The translations under genes and the position numbers were made by a program. Under the pieces are notes generated by a model, which saw nothing but the letters and a program-made list of their open reading frames with translations, searched no databases and was not told the DNA's origin. A DNA stretch of 64,000 bases from Cupriavidus basilensis (GTDB lineage: Bacteria; Pseudomonadota; Gammaproteobacteria; Burkholderiales; Burkholderiaceae): contig NZ_CP010536.1 of the NCBI RefSeq assembly GCF_000832305.1, forward strand, positions 1,798,001 through 1,862,000. Direction: 5' to 3'. Below, in pieces: positions 1 to 8,504 of this stretch (position 1 is the stretch's first letter; every line of letters starts with the position of its first letter).

Positions 1-328
1 TGAGGGCCTGGGCCTCGCGCACGGCCACCTGCAGGCCTCGGGCCATCGCGGCCGTGGGCTTCTCCGTTGCGGCCATCTGGTCGGAGAGCGCCTTGACGCG
101 TGCCTGTGCGCCGCGCATTTGGTTCTGCGTGATCGCAGCGTCCTTGGATAGCTTGCGGAAGCTGTCGATGCCGGCTTGCGTGCGGTTCAGTTCCTTCAGC
201 TGGTCGCGCGTGGCTTTCACCGTGCGGGCCAGGGCGGTGCTGCTGCCCATGGCGGAGCGGAACGGGCGGGTGAGGCGGTCTACCGCCTGCAGGATCACCT
301 CCAGCCTTAGATTGCGTGGCGTGCTCAT
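1..328 (-). CDS. Phage tail tape measure protein, N-terminal part (P2 gpT-like), cut by window edge
   Basis: The reading frame starts with ATG at 328-326 and stays open to the window edge. Its first residues are MSTPRNLRLEVILQAVDRLT, followed by a charged helical stretch (RDQLKELNRTQAGIDSF) typical of the start of P2-type tape measure proteins, which set tail length and are threaded through the tail tube. The start codon overlaps the stop of the frameshifted gpE+E' frame as ATGA, the usual P2 arrangement of E/E' followed by T. Only about 109 residues are visible, so the family call rests mostly on position and on the N-terminus. Confidence 0.8.
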   Translation of the reverse strand, partial: MSTPRNLRLEVILQAVDRLTRPFRSAMGSSTALARTVKATRDQLKELNRTQAGIDSFRKLSKDAAITQNQMRGAQARVKALSDQMAATEKPTAAMARGLQVAVREAQAL

Positions 329-752
329 TCGTCTGTTCCGCTACGTTCCCTGGCGCGTTCGCGCCATGCCATGAGTTCGGCGAGCCCCATCTCGAAGAGG
401 TGTTCGGGCTGCCAATGGAAGATCACTGCAACGTCGGCGATGGCGTCTTCGACTCGGTCTGGTATTCCTCGCCCTTCGCCGCCTTCGGCAGCAAAAAATT
501 GCTCACCGCGGTGGCGAGCTGGGTCATATCGGCGGGGTCGAGCTTGCTGACGTCTTGCGTGGTGAGCGTGGGCGTGGTGATGCGCGGTAGCACCACGTGG
601 AGGGCGGTGACGTCCATGCGCATGAGATCCATCAGGCTACAGCCGCGCAGCTCGCCGGCGGCCGGCTTGCGTACGGTGATGGTGGCGATGGTCTGCTCGC
701 CACGGGTGATGGGCGTGTCGAGCGGGATGATGACGGTGGTTTGTTCGTTCAT
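325..752 (-). CDS. Tail assembly chaperone gpE+E' made by -1 ribosomal frameshift
   Basis: The first 109-residue frame (stop at 423) overlaps a second open frame in -1 phase that ends with a TGA at 327-325. The second frame encodes VEDAIADVAVIFHWQPEHLF, then FEMGLAELMAWRERARER, which is the short GpE tail-protein family. A slippery T TTT TTG in the correct phase lies at 498-492. A -1 slip there gives one product of about 142 residues with no stop in between. In P2 the same heptamer yields gpE+E', a minor product needed with gpE to assemble the tape measure and tube. Frameshifting is inferred from sequence only. Confidence 0.85.
423..752 (-). CDS. Phage tail assembly protein gpE
   Basis: A 109-residue protein starting MNEQTTVIIPLDTPI, of the usual size for the P2 gpE tail assembly chaperone. 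It sits between the tube gene FII and the tape measure gene T, the P2 order. Its 3' third is translated in two frames (see the gpE+E' entry). Family members act in the cytoplasm as chaperones for tail assembly and are not part of the virion. Confidence 0.85.
   Translation of the reverse strand: MNEQTTVIIPLDTPITRGEQTIATITVRKPAAGELRGCSLMDLMRMDVTALHVVLPRITTPTLTTQDVSKLDPADMTQLATAVSNFLLPKAAKGEEYQTESKTPSPTLQ
492..498 (-). other. Slippery heptamer T TTT TTG for -1 frameshifting in gene E
   Basis: On the minus strand the codons read aaT TTT TTG (Asn85, Phe86, Leu87 of gpE). This is the same heptamer that P2 uses between E and E'. The -1 frame is open from here to 325. Confidence 0.8.
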
Positions 753-794
753 GATGGCGTTCCAAGGGAGGGCAGATAGGGGAGTGTGGCGACG

Positions 795-1304
795 TTACAG
801 GCCCATGGCGCGGCGCTGCTCAGCCAGGCGGTCGACGCCGAACACGATCTCGATGAAGTTGACGTAGTCGATCTCGATCCAGACTTCGCCGTTGACGGCG
901 AGCTTGAAGTAGCTGACGGACGACTTGACCTTGAACTGGCTGTTGTCGCCGACCTTGCCGGTGCCGAAGTCCAGCTCGGTATGCCGGCCGCGGACAACGA
1001 TTTCCACGGAGTCAACGTCCCCGCTGTCGTCGCGCTGGTAGGCGCCGGCAAAGCGCACCAGGGCGGCATCGGTGCTGGTGACGCCGTACTGCTTGAGGAT
1101 CTCGCGCATCAGGCCGCCGTAAGTGGCCTCGAGCTCAAGCTTCTCGCCGCCCATGTCCAGATCGACGGGGCCGTTCATGCCGCCGGCGCGGTATTCCTCC
1201 AGCTTGCGGGTTAGCTTGGGGAGGGTGACTTCCTCGCATTCGCCGGCGTAGTTCACGCCATCGGCGAAGATGATGAAGTTCTTGAGTTTGCGTGGCAGAG
1301 CCAT
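795..1304 (-). CDS. Major tail tube protein (P2 gpFII-like)
   Basis: A 169-residue protein beginning MALPRKLKNFIIFADG. The length and N-terminus fit the FII tail tube family, which stacks in rings to form the inner channel of the contractile tail. It follows the sheath gene by 22 bases on the same strand, as FI-FII do in P2, and precedes gene E. A GGAA-type ribosome site lies just upstream of the ATG. Expression is expected from the late promoter before FI. Confidence 0.92.
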   Translation of the reverse strand: MALPRKLKNFIIFADGVNYAGECEEVTLPKLTRKLEEYRAGGMNGPVDLDMGGEKLELEATYGGLMREILKQYGVTSTDAALVRFAGAYQRDDSGDVDSVEIVVRGRHTELDFGTGKVGDNSQFKVKSSVSYFKLAVNGEVWIEIDYVNFIEIVFGVDRLAEQRRAMGL

Positions 1305-1326
1305 GGTGGTTCCTTGTCAGGGGCAG

Positions 1327-2499
1327 TCAGGCCTGGACGGCCTCGGCGAACTGCATCAGGTAGCGATCGGTGATGCGCTGGCGCAGGGTGAGGTTTTCCA
1401 GGGGCGGAACGGGGGTGTAGTCGTAGTCGAGCATCAGGCCGCCGTCCTTGAGCGTTTCCTTGGCGTTGACCTCGGGGTCGAACCAGGCCGCGCCGCCCAG
1501 CAGGTAGCCTTGCCGGATGAGGCTACGCATCTTGGCGTTGATGCCTTCCAGCAGGTCGCGCACCAGCGAGGGCGTCATGGGGAGATCCATGGCCCAGGCA
1601 TGTGCCTCGGCCATGGTGTCGGCCAGCACTTGCGCGGTGCGGGTGTAGTTCTCGAAGGCGAAGAGCGGATCGGCGGAGCAGGTGCGAGAGCCCCAGAAGC
1701 GGAAGCCCTGGAAGTTCACCAGCGTGGTGACCTCGTTGCTGTTCAGGTAGCCGGCGTCCGTGGCGGGGTCCTGCAGATCCCAATAGACGTCCTTGGAGAT
1801 GCCGCTGACGCCGTTGACGGGCACGTTGGAGAGCGTCTTGTGCCAGCCGATGGTCTCGTCAAGCTTCGCCCGCAGGCCGGCGGCCTGGGCGGCCGTGGGC
1901 ACGATGCCGTTGGTGCCCGACTTGGGATGGCGGCCGATGAAGTCCGGCCACAGCACCATGGCCTCGCGTTGGCCGAACATTTGCCGGAAGGCGGTGGCGT
2001 CTTCCTTGGTCTTGCGGTCTGAGGCGGCAATGTAAGTGAAGCCGCGCAGCTTCTGGCACAAGGCGGCCAGTTCCAGGCCGATGCCCATGGTTTCCAGCCC
2101 AGGCGCCACCAGGATGCGTGGCGCGACCCCGAGGCGTGCCTTGGCGGTCAGGAAGCTCTTCATGCCGGTGTAGCGGCCGTCCTTGTTGACGGAGCCGGCG
2201 ACGTTGGCATGCATTTCGTTCTCGTTCTTGCCGCTGGCTACTCGCGTAACGACGGTCAGCGGATTGGCCTGGTCGCAGATGCCCTGCAGGCTGGGGGCGA
2301 GAGTGCCCTTGTCTCCGGCCTTGCCAATGCTGGCCTGAGGGTTGGCCAGGAGCACGGGCGTGTCGAGCGGGAAGACCTTCGGGTCGGCATCGTCTGCGAT
2401 GCAGACCATGCCGATCACGGCGGTGCTGATGGTGCGGATAGCGCGTGTGCCTTCGTTGAGTTCGATGACACGCACGCCATGGTGGTAGTCGGTTGCCAT
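1327..2499 (-). CDS. Tail sheath protein (P2 gpFI-like)
   Basis: I place the start at MATDYHHGVRVIELNEGTRA, giving 390 residues, because GGAGGA lies 5 bases upstream of it. A longer in-frame extension (34 residues) has no ribosome site and would run into the promoter region. The protein has the contractile sheath family pattern, including an early hydrophobic IVIG-like strand (ISTAVIGMVCIADDAD) and a C-terminal region with YTPVPPLENL. The sheath surrounds the tube and contracts during injection. It is the first gene of the FI-FII-E-T-U-D late operon in P2. Confidence 0.93.
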   Translation of the reverse strand: MATDYHHGVRVIELNEGTRAIRTISTAVIGMVCIADDADPKVFPLDTPVLLANPQASIGKAGDKGTLAPSLQGICDQANPLTVVTRVASGKNENEMHANVAGSVNKDGRYTGMKSFLTAKARLGVAPRILVAPGLETMGIGLELAALCQKLRGFTYIAASDRKTKEDATAFRQMFGQREAMVLWPDFIGRHPKSGTNGIVPTAAQAAGLRAKLDETIGWHKTLSNVPVNGVSGISKDVYWDLQDPATDAGYLNSNEVTTLVNFQGFRFWGSRTCSADPLFAFENYTRTAQVLADTMAEAHAWAMDLPMTPSLVRDLLEGINAKMRSLIRQGYLLGGAAWFDPEVNAKETLKDGGLMLDYDYTPVPPLENLTLRQRITDRYLMQFAEAVQA

Positions 2500-2580
2500 G
2501 CAGTCCTCCGGGGATGGTCGGGCGAAGAAGGGTTCGTCCCGGTAGGATGCAGTGCTCGCGCGAGCTGGTCGCGTGCGTTG

Positions 2581-2605
2581 TGTTGTGCGGTTTGGTGTCA
2601 CAACA
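2581..2605. promoter_or_regulatory. Late-gene activator site, copy 1 (TGTTGT-N13-ACAACA)
   Basis: A perfect 6-bp inverted repeat with a 13-base spacer, 82 bases upstream of the sheath start. The same palindrome with the same spacing occurs before gpV and between gpO and gpP. P2 late promoters carry a TGT...ACA dyad bound by the zinc-finger activator Ogr, so this is probably the site for the phage's Ogr-like protein. No Ogr gene is in the window. Confidence 0.8.
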
Positions 2606-2620
2606 CAACGTAGCGGTTTG

Positions 2621-3331
2621 CTATGGGTTGGGCGCTAGAGCGTCTGCCCCAGGCGCTGTCGCAGGTGGTTCGTGAGGGGCACGTCCATCGTGGGATACCA
2701 GATCAACCGCAGCCTCGGGTGTGATCTCAGGCTCTACTTCGGCGGCGACCTCGATCGCGATCGCATCCTCGTCCGGCTCTGCCGGCCACGCATGGCTTTC
2801 GGGGAAGCCTGGCGACTGGATCGCGCGTACCAGCTCCAGCTGATACGCCGCCCAGGCCTTAAAAACGGCAACCTCAAGCCGGGAGAGCTGGCCGGCTGCA
2901 TAGGCGTCGGCTTTGCCGGCGTTGCGCGTACGCGCGTGCTCCAGCCGCATCTCGAACTCCGCCATGGCGGCGTCGCGCGCGTGCGCCGCCACCACAGCAG
3001 GGTCAAGCTCCCAGCCGTCGCTGGTCCAGCGGTGCTGAGCCGTGGGGCGCGGCTGCTCCGTCAGGCCGACATCGGCTGGTGTGAGGCCGGCGGCCAGCAC
3101 TTCCGCGCGTTCGCCGTTGTTCTGGCGATAGAGCAGGATGCCGCGATAGTCCGGCAGAAGGACCCACTCGCCGTTCCGGAAGAAGGGCCAGGTCGTGCGG
3201 GCGCGCTCAGGCAAGGCCAGCGGTGTCGTAAAGGCCGGGATCAGCCAGCGCCCAGGGTTGAGCGGATCGGCGTCGGCCAGACGGCTGGATACGTACTGGC
3301 CGGTCTCGCTGTCGTATTGGTGAATCAGCAT
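2621..3331 (-). CDS. Tail fibre assembly protein (gpG/Tfa type)
   Basis: 236 residues directly after the tail fibre gene (13 bases). It has the tail-fibre-assembly layout: an N-terminal strand-rich part (MLIHQYDSETGQYVSSRLAD), then a central stretch with RWTSDGWELDPA and a helical part (AAYQLELVRAIQ). It ends in an acidic, Ala/Pro-rich tail. Family members are chaperones that help fibre trimers fold. The C-terminal half is variable in such proteins, so host-range-related divergence is expected. Confidence 0.8.
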   Translation of the reverse strand: MLIHQYDSETGQYVSSRLADADPLNPGRWLIPAFTTPLALPERARTTWPFFRNGEWVLLPDYRGILLYRQNNGERAEVLAAGLTPADVGLTEQPRPTAQHRWTSDGWELDPAVVAAHARDAAMAEFEMRLEHARTRNAGKADAYAAGQLSRLEVAVFKAWAAYQLELVRAIQSPGFPESHAWPAEPDEDAIAIEVAAEVEPEITPEAAVDLVSHDGRAPHEPPATAPGADALAPNP

Positions 3332-3343
3332 GCTGTGTCTCTC

Positions 3344-4915
3344 CTAGTAAGCGCGGATCATCGCTAGGAATGCGATGGAGCGGACGCGGACCTCGTCGCC
3401 ACCGTGTGACTCGATGGTGACGCCGTGCGTGTGGCCGCCGCCCGTACCGATTCCGACGTTGTGGCCGTGGTGGCCGTCCCAATACACCCAGTGCTGGTGG
3501 TCGCCCGCGCCGCTGGTGTAGATCGGATCGGTAGGGTACTCACCGATGTCGTCGCGCGGGCCGCCGCCGCCATAGATCATCGAATTGCGGTAGATGCCGG
3601 AGTGGTGGTTGTGGGCACCAGCGGCGGTTGTCGGTCCACCGTGGTTGTGGTTGCCTTGCGCGTCCGTCCAGGCGCTGTGTAGATGGTCGCCCGCGGTCGC
3701 AGCACTGGCAGTATGCGAGTGCGTCATATTCTGCGGACCTTGATAGCTGCCAATTTCGCGGCCTGTGTCAGCGCCACGCCCATCGTCCCAGAAACGCAGG
3801 TACTCTCCGCGCCCGTCCGGAATACGGAACGTGGCGATGCCGTCGCCGGTGGAGAAGCAACCCCAGCCCCGGGCGAACCATTCGAGCTCTGGTACCAGCG
3901 CGCCGCTGCTCTGTGCGTAGGCCCACAGCAGCGGATAGTCTGCGCGGTTGAGCACGGCGCCATTGAGCTTGAGCCAACCGGCGCGCACGCTAGTGCGCGC
4001 CTCGATGATGATCTGCCCGATGGACGCTGTTGAGATGACGTCCATCACGAAGGCTGTGGTGGCGATCCGGGTGGAGTGGTCGCCTGCCGGTGGCGTCGGT
4101 GCGGTAGGACTACCTGTGAGGCGTGGGCTGTCGGTCGGCGCCAACTCGGACCAGGAATGCCATTCCTGGTCGATGCGACGCCGAAAAAACAACTGAGAGT
4201 GTTCCTGGGGCGAGAAGATCTGCATGCCCGCAGTGCCATAGACCCGGTGCAGGACTATGCCGGCGCCACGCGGCATCGGGAGGTTCTTGGCATCCGCAGC
4301 TGCGAAGAACATCCCGCTACCCACCGAGACATCGTTCAGGTCGGCGATGCTGGCGCTGTTATCCGTCGTGCCCAGCCCGAGCGCCGCGAGGCGATGCCTC
4401 AGTTTCTGAGGGGTGACGGCTCGGGAGTCGTCTTCGCCAGCGCCGGTTTCCTCCGCCGTTGCCAGCTCGATGATTCCCATGCGCTCCTCGGTGGCCGGCG
4501 GGTTGGCAAAAGAGGCATCACCGAAGACCAGGACGGTGGCGTCTGCAGTTTCGAACTTGATATCGGCTGCCACCAGCATGATTGCCGCCGGCGCTTTTTC
4601 CGCAATCGCTACGGTCGAACTAACGGTGCCGAGCAGCACGCCGTTGTCCAGGTACAAGCCGAAGCCAAACATGGTGTATCGATCATCGGTGTCGTCTTGG
4701 ATCGTGACGTGGATGGTGTCAGGCGCAACGTTCACTCCGGCGATAGTCTGCAGGCGTTTTCGCTCGTTGGGCAGCTTGGCGAGATCGTCCTTGTGGGTGA
4801 ACGCGGCGGTGGCTACGCCGATGGAGACCACCAGGCGCTTTGCGGTGCCAGTGTTGCCGGGGCCGACGAGCGCCGCGCGCCCGGCAGTGGTGAGCTTGAT
4901 GAGGATGCCGGCCAT
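3344..4915 (-). CDS. Phage tail fibre protein (P2 gpH-like)
   Basis: 523 residues. The N-terminus (MAGILIKLTTAGRAALVGPG) matches the conserved baseplate-attachment domain of P2-like fibres. The middle has the PTAPTPPAGDHSTRIATTAF motif common in phage fibres. The C-terminal third is a collar-like domain (IGQIIIEARTSV, then WLKLNGAVLNRADYPLLWAY) followed by a His/Gly-rich receptor-binding region with repeated HxH pairs (HSHTAS, GDHLHS, NHNHGG, HNHHSG, HGHNVG, HTHGV). Such HxH motifs bind metal in other fibre tips. It recognises the host surface. It lies between gpI and the assembly chaperone. Confidence 0.88.
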   Translation of the reverse strand: MAGILIKLTTAGRAALVGPGNTGTAKRLVVSIGVATAAFTHKDDLAKLPNERKRLQTIAGVNVAPDTIHVTIQDDTDDRYTMFGFGLYLDNGVLLGTVSSTVAIAEKAPAAIMLVAADIKFETADATVLVFGDASFANPPATEERMGIIELATAEETGAGEDDSRAVTPQKLRHRLAALGLGTTDNSASIADLNDVSVGSGMFFAAADAKNLPMPRGAGIVLHRVYGTAGMQIFSPQEHSQLFFRRRIDQEWHSWSELAPTDSPRLTGSPTAPTPPAGDHSTRIATTAFVMDVISTASIGQIIIEARTSVRAGWLKLNGAVLNRADYPLLWAYAQSSGALVPELEWFARGWGCFSTGDGIATFRIPDGRGEYLRFWDDGRGADTGREIGSYQGPQNMTHSHTASAATAGDHLHSAWTDAQGNHNHGGPTTAAGAHNHHSGIYRNSMIYGGGGPRDDIGEYPTDPIYTSGAGDHQHWVYWDGHHGHNVGIGTGGGHTHGVTIESHGGDEVRVRSIAFLAMIRAY

Positions 4916-4916
4916 A

Positions 4917-5465
4917 TCAGGATTCGGTAATGGAGAGACGGTAGTAGAGGGCGACGCGCAGCGCGGCGCCGATGGCGACGGCGCCGCGGCTGTTCATGCG
5001 CTGCGTGAAGGTGTAGTGCGAGCGAACGGGCTTGGTGCGATCGATCTCGCCGATGACGTCAGCGACGAAGTCGGCGGTGACCGGCTCGCCGTTGCGGCTG
5101 TTCACTGTCAGCACCACGTCGAAGGTGTGGGGCGGCCCGGGCGGGGTGAGTTGCCACCATTCCCGCAGGGCGATATCGGCGCCGAAGGCGGCGATGACCC
5201 CGCGCACCGCCGCGGCAGTGCCGTTCTGGCGGGCGATGGGGATGGCGGCCTTCACGCGGGCGCGTTTGACCTCTTCGGGCCAGTAGTCCTTCCAGGCGTC
5301 CACGCCGAGGTGCCAGGCCAGCCAGGGCAGCAATTCGATTGGGCAGATGTCGGGCTGCATCAGCTCGCGTAGGGGCGAGGGGATGTCTCCCAGGCGACCC
5401 ATGATCTCGGTCAGCCGGCGCTCCAGTGGTGAGGCGTTTGGCGGGAGCAGGCTGCGGTCAGCCAT
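4917..5465 (-). CDS. Tail protein I (P2 gpI-like baseplate/tail formation protein)
   Basis: 182 residues with the conserved gpI feature LLPWLAWHLGVDAWKDYWPE near residues 44-63, followed by a run of basic residues (EEVKRARVKAAI). gpI is a baseplate wedge component in P2-type tails. The gene overlaps the 3' end of gpJ by 8 bases, indicating translational coupling in the V-W-J-I-H-G operon. Confidence 0.92.
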   Translation of the reverse strand: MADRSLLPPNASPLERRLTEIMGRLGDIPSPLRELMQPDICPIELLPWLAWHLGVDAWKDYWPEEVKRARVKAAIPIARQNGTAAAVRGVIAAFGADIALREWWQLTPPGPPHTFDVVLTVNSRNGEPVTADFVADVIGEIDRTKPVRSHYTFTQRMNSRGAVAIGAALRVALYYRLSITES

Positions 5466-6366
5466 AGACGCCTCCGTGCTTGATCTCGGCCTGGATGCAA
5501 TGCGGCGCCTGGGTGCGGGAGATAGGGATGCTTGCCTTGGGCTCCAGCAGCTCGACGCGCTCCACGCCTTCGATATGCAGGGCGGCGTAGATGGCGGATA
5601 GGTTGATCTCGCGGCCGATGCGGTGGGAGGCTGCGGCGTACCTGGCCAGGTTCCGCTCGGCTTCTACCAGCACCACGCTGGAATCGGGGCCCGGCAAGGT
5701 GTAGAGCGTAGCTCGGACGCGGTAGCTGACGATCTCCGCCGAGCGGACGGTGACGAAGTCGGTCAGCGGACGGACGTGGTCGGCCGTCAGCACCGCGCTG
5801 ACGCCTTGGACCAGGGCATCGTCCGCCGTGCCGTCGGCGGTTCGGGCCAGGATCGTCACCAGCACATTGCCGGGACTGGGGCTGGTGGCGGACGCGTCCA
5901 GCACCAGCCCGCTGGCGCCCATGGCATGCGAGATGTATGCCCCCTCCGGGCCGGCCACGGAAAAACCCTGCGGGGCAAGCTGCGTGCGCTTGCGCAAGTC
6001 TTCGTCGCCTTCCTTTACCTCCGGGATACCCCGGTCCGGGTCGCCTGGCGTGATCGTCAGCTTCTGGATGCCAAAGAGGGCGGCCAAGTGCTCCAGGTCG
6101 GCGCCGCGCGCCTTGGCGAGCATGACGGCGCGCGCCGCTTCATTTACGCGCTGGCGCAGCACGAGCTCGCGGTAGGTGCTGGACTGCACTGCCTTCGCCA
6201 TGGGCTCGGATTCCAGGGCCAAGGCGGCTGCAATGGCGGGCTGCTGCTCGGGCGGCCACAGGGCAATGAACTCGGCCTTGCGCTCGGCGTACAGGGTTTC
6301 GAAGTCGAGCGCTTCCACCACATCGGGCGAGGGCAGGCGCGAGAGATCGATCGGCGTGGCGCTCAT
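5458..6366 (-). CDS. Baseplate assembly protein J
   Basis: 302 residues of the baseplate J family, with the N-terminal DLSRLPSPDVVEALDFETLY and the central GAYISHAMGASG and RPLTDFVTVRSAE segments. gpJ forms the outer wedge of the baseplate. It overlaps gpW by 4 bases and gpI by 8, as in P2. Confidence 0.94.
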   Translation of the reverse strand: MSATPIDLSRLPSPDVVEALDFETLYAERKAEFIALWPPEQQPAIAAALALESEPMAKAVQSSTYRELVLRQRVNEAARAVMLAKARGADLEHLAALFGIQKLTITPGDPDRGIPEVKEGDEDLRKRTQLAPQGFSVAGPEGAYISHAMGASGLVLDASATSPSPGNVLVTILARTADGTADDALVQGVSAVLTADHVRPLTDFVTVRSAEIVSYRVRATLYTLPGPDSSVVLVEAERNLARYAAASHRIGREINLSAIYAALHIEGVERVELLEPKASIPISRTQAPHCIQAEIKHGGVYG

Positions 6367-6725
6367 GCGTTGGCCTCGCGCAGCAGGACGCGGTAGGCGC
6401 CGGCCTCAAGGCGCGGGCCGTCCACGCGCGGCGCGTCGATATCGATATAGAGACTGCCTTGCGCGCTGACTTCGAAGCTCACGCGCTGTACGCGGATGCG
6501 TGGCTCCCAACGGACCAGCGCGGCAACGGACGCCGACATGGCCCGCAGCAGCGTGGCGCCGTGTAGCGGTTGGTCGATCAGTTCGGGCAGTAGCGAGCCG
6601 TAGTTGCGCCGCATGACGCGGGTGCCAATTGGCGTGGTGAGGATGTCGCGCACGGATTGCATGATGTGGTCGCGGTCGCCGATGGCGGTACCGGCGATGG
6701 CGTGCATGCCGAGATAAGTGGTCAT
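6363..6725 (-). CDS. Baseplate protein W (gp25-like, lysozyme-like fold)
   Basis: 120 residues including the family hallmark QSVRDILTTPIGTRVMRRNYGS at about residues 24-45, found in P2 gpW and T4 gp25. The protein helps start sheath polymerisation on the baseplate. It overlaps both neighbours by 4 bases. Confidence 0.95.
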   Translation of the reverse strand: MTTYLGMHAIAGTAIGDRDHIMQSVRDILTTPIGTRVMRRNYGSLLPELIDQPLHGATLLRAMSASVAALVRWEPRIRVQRVSFEVSAQGSLYIDIDAPRVDGPRLEAGAYRVLLREANA

Positions 6726-7339
6726 CGGGGGCCGTCCGTTCGGCTGTCGCCGCGATAGACGCCGCCGTGGTCGTGCTTGTCGAGGACCACGTCATTGGAG
6801 GATAGGACGCCGTCGCGGTGGATGAAGTCGCCTGTGATGGCGTTGCCATGCTCGCCGCCGGTACCGGCGATGCCGTTCTGGTAGGAGAGCAGGCCCTGTA
6901 CGGTCACGTTGCCGTCGAAGGTGGTGTCCGGGCAGCGCACCAGGACGCTGGTTGCCGCCTCTACCAGGATGGTCTTGACGCCGGTGATGGCCAACTCGCT
7001 GGTGGCGTGGTCGTAGCGGGTGAGGGCGCCGTCCGGGTAGCTCGTGACGGTCTCGTTTGCGCTGTGGCTGGGAACGTCGGTTGCGTCCGAAGGGATGCCG
7101 GTCAGGACGATGCCGTTGGCGACGTCGCCGCTCGGGCAGAGGAGCAGAACCTGCTCGCCGACGGTGGGTGGGTTCCAGGTGCGTGTTTTGCCGGCGCGGC
7201 GCTCGGCCCAGGGTAGCCAGGTGGTGGTGAGACCGCCGGTTTGGACGCGGACGCGGGGCGGATTGCCTGTCTGCACGGCGGCGACGGTGCCGAGGCGGAG
7301 GAGGTTTTCGAGGAGACGAGCGAGTTCGGCGAGGTCCAT
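6722..7339 (-). CDS. Baseplate spike protein V
   Basis: I favour the start MDLAELARLLENLLRLG (205 residues) over an upstream in-frame ATG at 7378, because the latter would begin inside the promoter region and has no ribosome site; the chosen one has AAGG about 12 bases upstream. The protein has the OB-fold spike layout with RVRVQTGGLTTTWLPW and GEQVLLLCPSGD. P2 gpV forms the trimeric membrane-piercing tip, and a C-terminal HxH (LDKHDHGG) fits the metal-binding apex. First gene of the V-W-J-I-H-G operon, 44 bases after a late activator palindrome. Confidence 0.9.
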   Translation of the reverse strand: MDLAELARLLENLLRLGTVAAVQTGNPPRVRVQTGGLTTTWLPWAERRAGKTRTWNPPTVGEQVLLLCPSGDVANGIVLTGIPSDATDVPSHSANETVTSYPDGALTRYDHATSELAITGVKTILVEAATSVLVRCPDTTFDGNVTVQGLLSYQNGIAGTGGEHGNAITGDFIHRDGVLSSNDVVLDKHDHGGVYRGDSRTDGPR

Positions 7340-7382
7340 GCGGCAAGATTGCCTTGCGCGCGCGGGATGGTCATTCATTCGA

Positions 7383-7407
7383 TGTTGTCATTTCTGCCAC
7401 TACAACA
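7383..7407. promoter_or_regulatory. Late-gene activator site, copy 2 (TGTTGT-N13-ACAACA)
   Basis: Same perfect palindrome as at 2581 and 13956, 44 bases upstream of the chosen gpV start. It marks the expected PV late promoter. The remaining part of the 240-base gap up to 7620 shows no convincing gene. Confidence 0.8.
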
Positions 7408-7620
7408 ACGCTAGGCTGGCAGCGTCAGCGCGCCGAAGTACTAAATCTTTGCAACCGGCGCGCCAATATCCTTTGTTCTGCAGTGACGCAGATAGGTGGG
7501 AAGATCTTCTGGTTTCCGATCCTCTGGATTCCGCTGCCGGTGGTCTGCCTTGAACTGACGCTCGGTGCCGCCCGCCAGGCGTTGATGCGAGGCTAAGTTT
7601 GATGCGTAGGTAGCAGTGGT

Positions 7621-8067
7621 TTAGCCCGCGATGTGCGCAACGATGGCGTCGGTCAGTGCCGACACCATTGCATCGTCGAAGCCTAGCAATTCGCGCTTGG
7701 GGTACTGCGCTTCTAGGCCTGCCTTGTTGACGCGATCCCTCAGCCCAAAGTGATGCACTTCCGCAATTCGGCGCGCGCGCCCGATGAATGTGACCACGGC
7801 AGCGTTTTCATCAGATTCGGCCTTCAGGAACCGTGCAGTGCGCAGCCGCGCGAACATCGTGCGGCGTATTCGTCCAGGCCGCTGCCGCAGTTGCGGCTTG
7901 CGCGGCTCATACGCCGACCCATCGGGGTTGCGCTGCGCGGCAATCCGCTTGACCTGGCGGCGCCGCATCTCCGCCGCCACGGCCCGCGCCAGCGCGCGGC
8001 GCGCGGGCGCATCGACGTTGACCAGCAGCCCGCCCAACCAGGACTCCAACTCGTGAAGATCGCTCAT
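7621..8067 (-). CDS. Tail completion / virion morphogenesis protein S
   Basis: 148 residues with the phage virion morphogenesis family pattern: RRQVKRIAAQRNPDGSAYEPRKP at residues 35-57 and the later ARRIAEVHHFGLRDRV. P2 gpS completes the tail end that joins the head. It overlaps gpR by 4 bases and is the last gene of the O-to-S late operon. Confidence 0.9.
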   Translation of the reverse strand: MSDLHELESWLGGLLVNVDAPARRALARAVAAEMRRRQVKRIAAQRNPDGSAYEPRKPQLRQRPGRIRRTMFARLRTARFLKAESDENAAVVTFIGRARRIAEVHHFGLRDRVNKAGLEAQYPKRELLGFDDAMVSALTDAIVAHIAG

Positions 8068-8504
8068 GGCACCACCGGCCGCCAGGTGGAGGGATCGTCG
8101 TACTCGTTCACCGGCTCCGGCTCGTGCGTGATGCTGTAGCCGCTGCCGGCCACGCGGACTGTTACGCGCTCGGTGAGCGCCAGCTTGATGGCGATATCGA
8201 CAGTGGTGTGGTTGAGGATGTCTGCCTCAAACTTGAAGCCATCTTCCCGCCGATCCGGGTTGAAGAATAGCTCCGGCTGGTTGGCGCGCAGCCAGGCCAG
8301 CACCGGCACCGTGATGGTGTCCGAGTTGTCGGCATAGTCCGTCACGATCAGCGTCAGCGTGTACTGGTACTCGAAGGAGAGCGTTTTGCTGCCGGTAGCC
8401 ACGACGCGGCCTTCGTCCACGAAGATGTGCAGCTTGTCGGGGTTGCGTTGCAGTTCCGGTACCGCGGCGGTTAGCGCTTGCCGGAGGTCGTTGGGCTTCA
8501 TCAT
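8064..8504 (-). CDS. Tail completion protein R
   Basis: 146 residues starting MMKPNDLRQALTAAVPELQR, then the strand-rich FEYQYTLTLIVTDYA and VPVLAWLRANQPELFFNP, diagnostic of the P2 gpR family. It acts with gpS at the head-proximal end of the tail. It overlaps the spanin gene and gpS by 4 bases each. Confidence 0.92.
   Translation of the reverse strand: MMKPNDLRQALTAAVPELQRNPDKLHIFVDEGRVVATGSKTLSFEYQYTLTLIVTDYADNSDTITVPVLAWLRANQPELFFNPDRREDGFKFEADILNHTTVDIAIKLALTERVTVRVAGSGYSITHEPEPVNEYDDPSTWRPVVP

Noticed and set aside
7354..7596. An 80-codon rightward frame between gpV and gpS with one hydrophobic segment
   Set aside because: It crosses the late activator palindrome and starts inside gpV. 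A phage moron gene is conceivable, but no ribosome site or family supports it.
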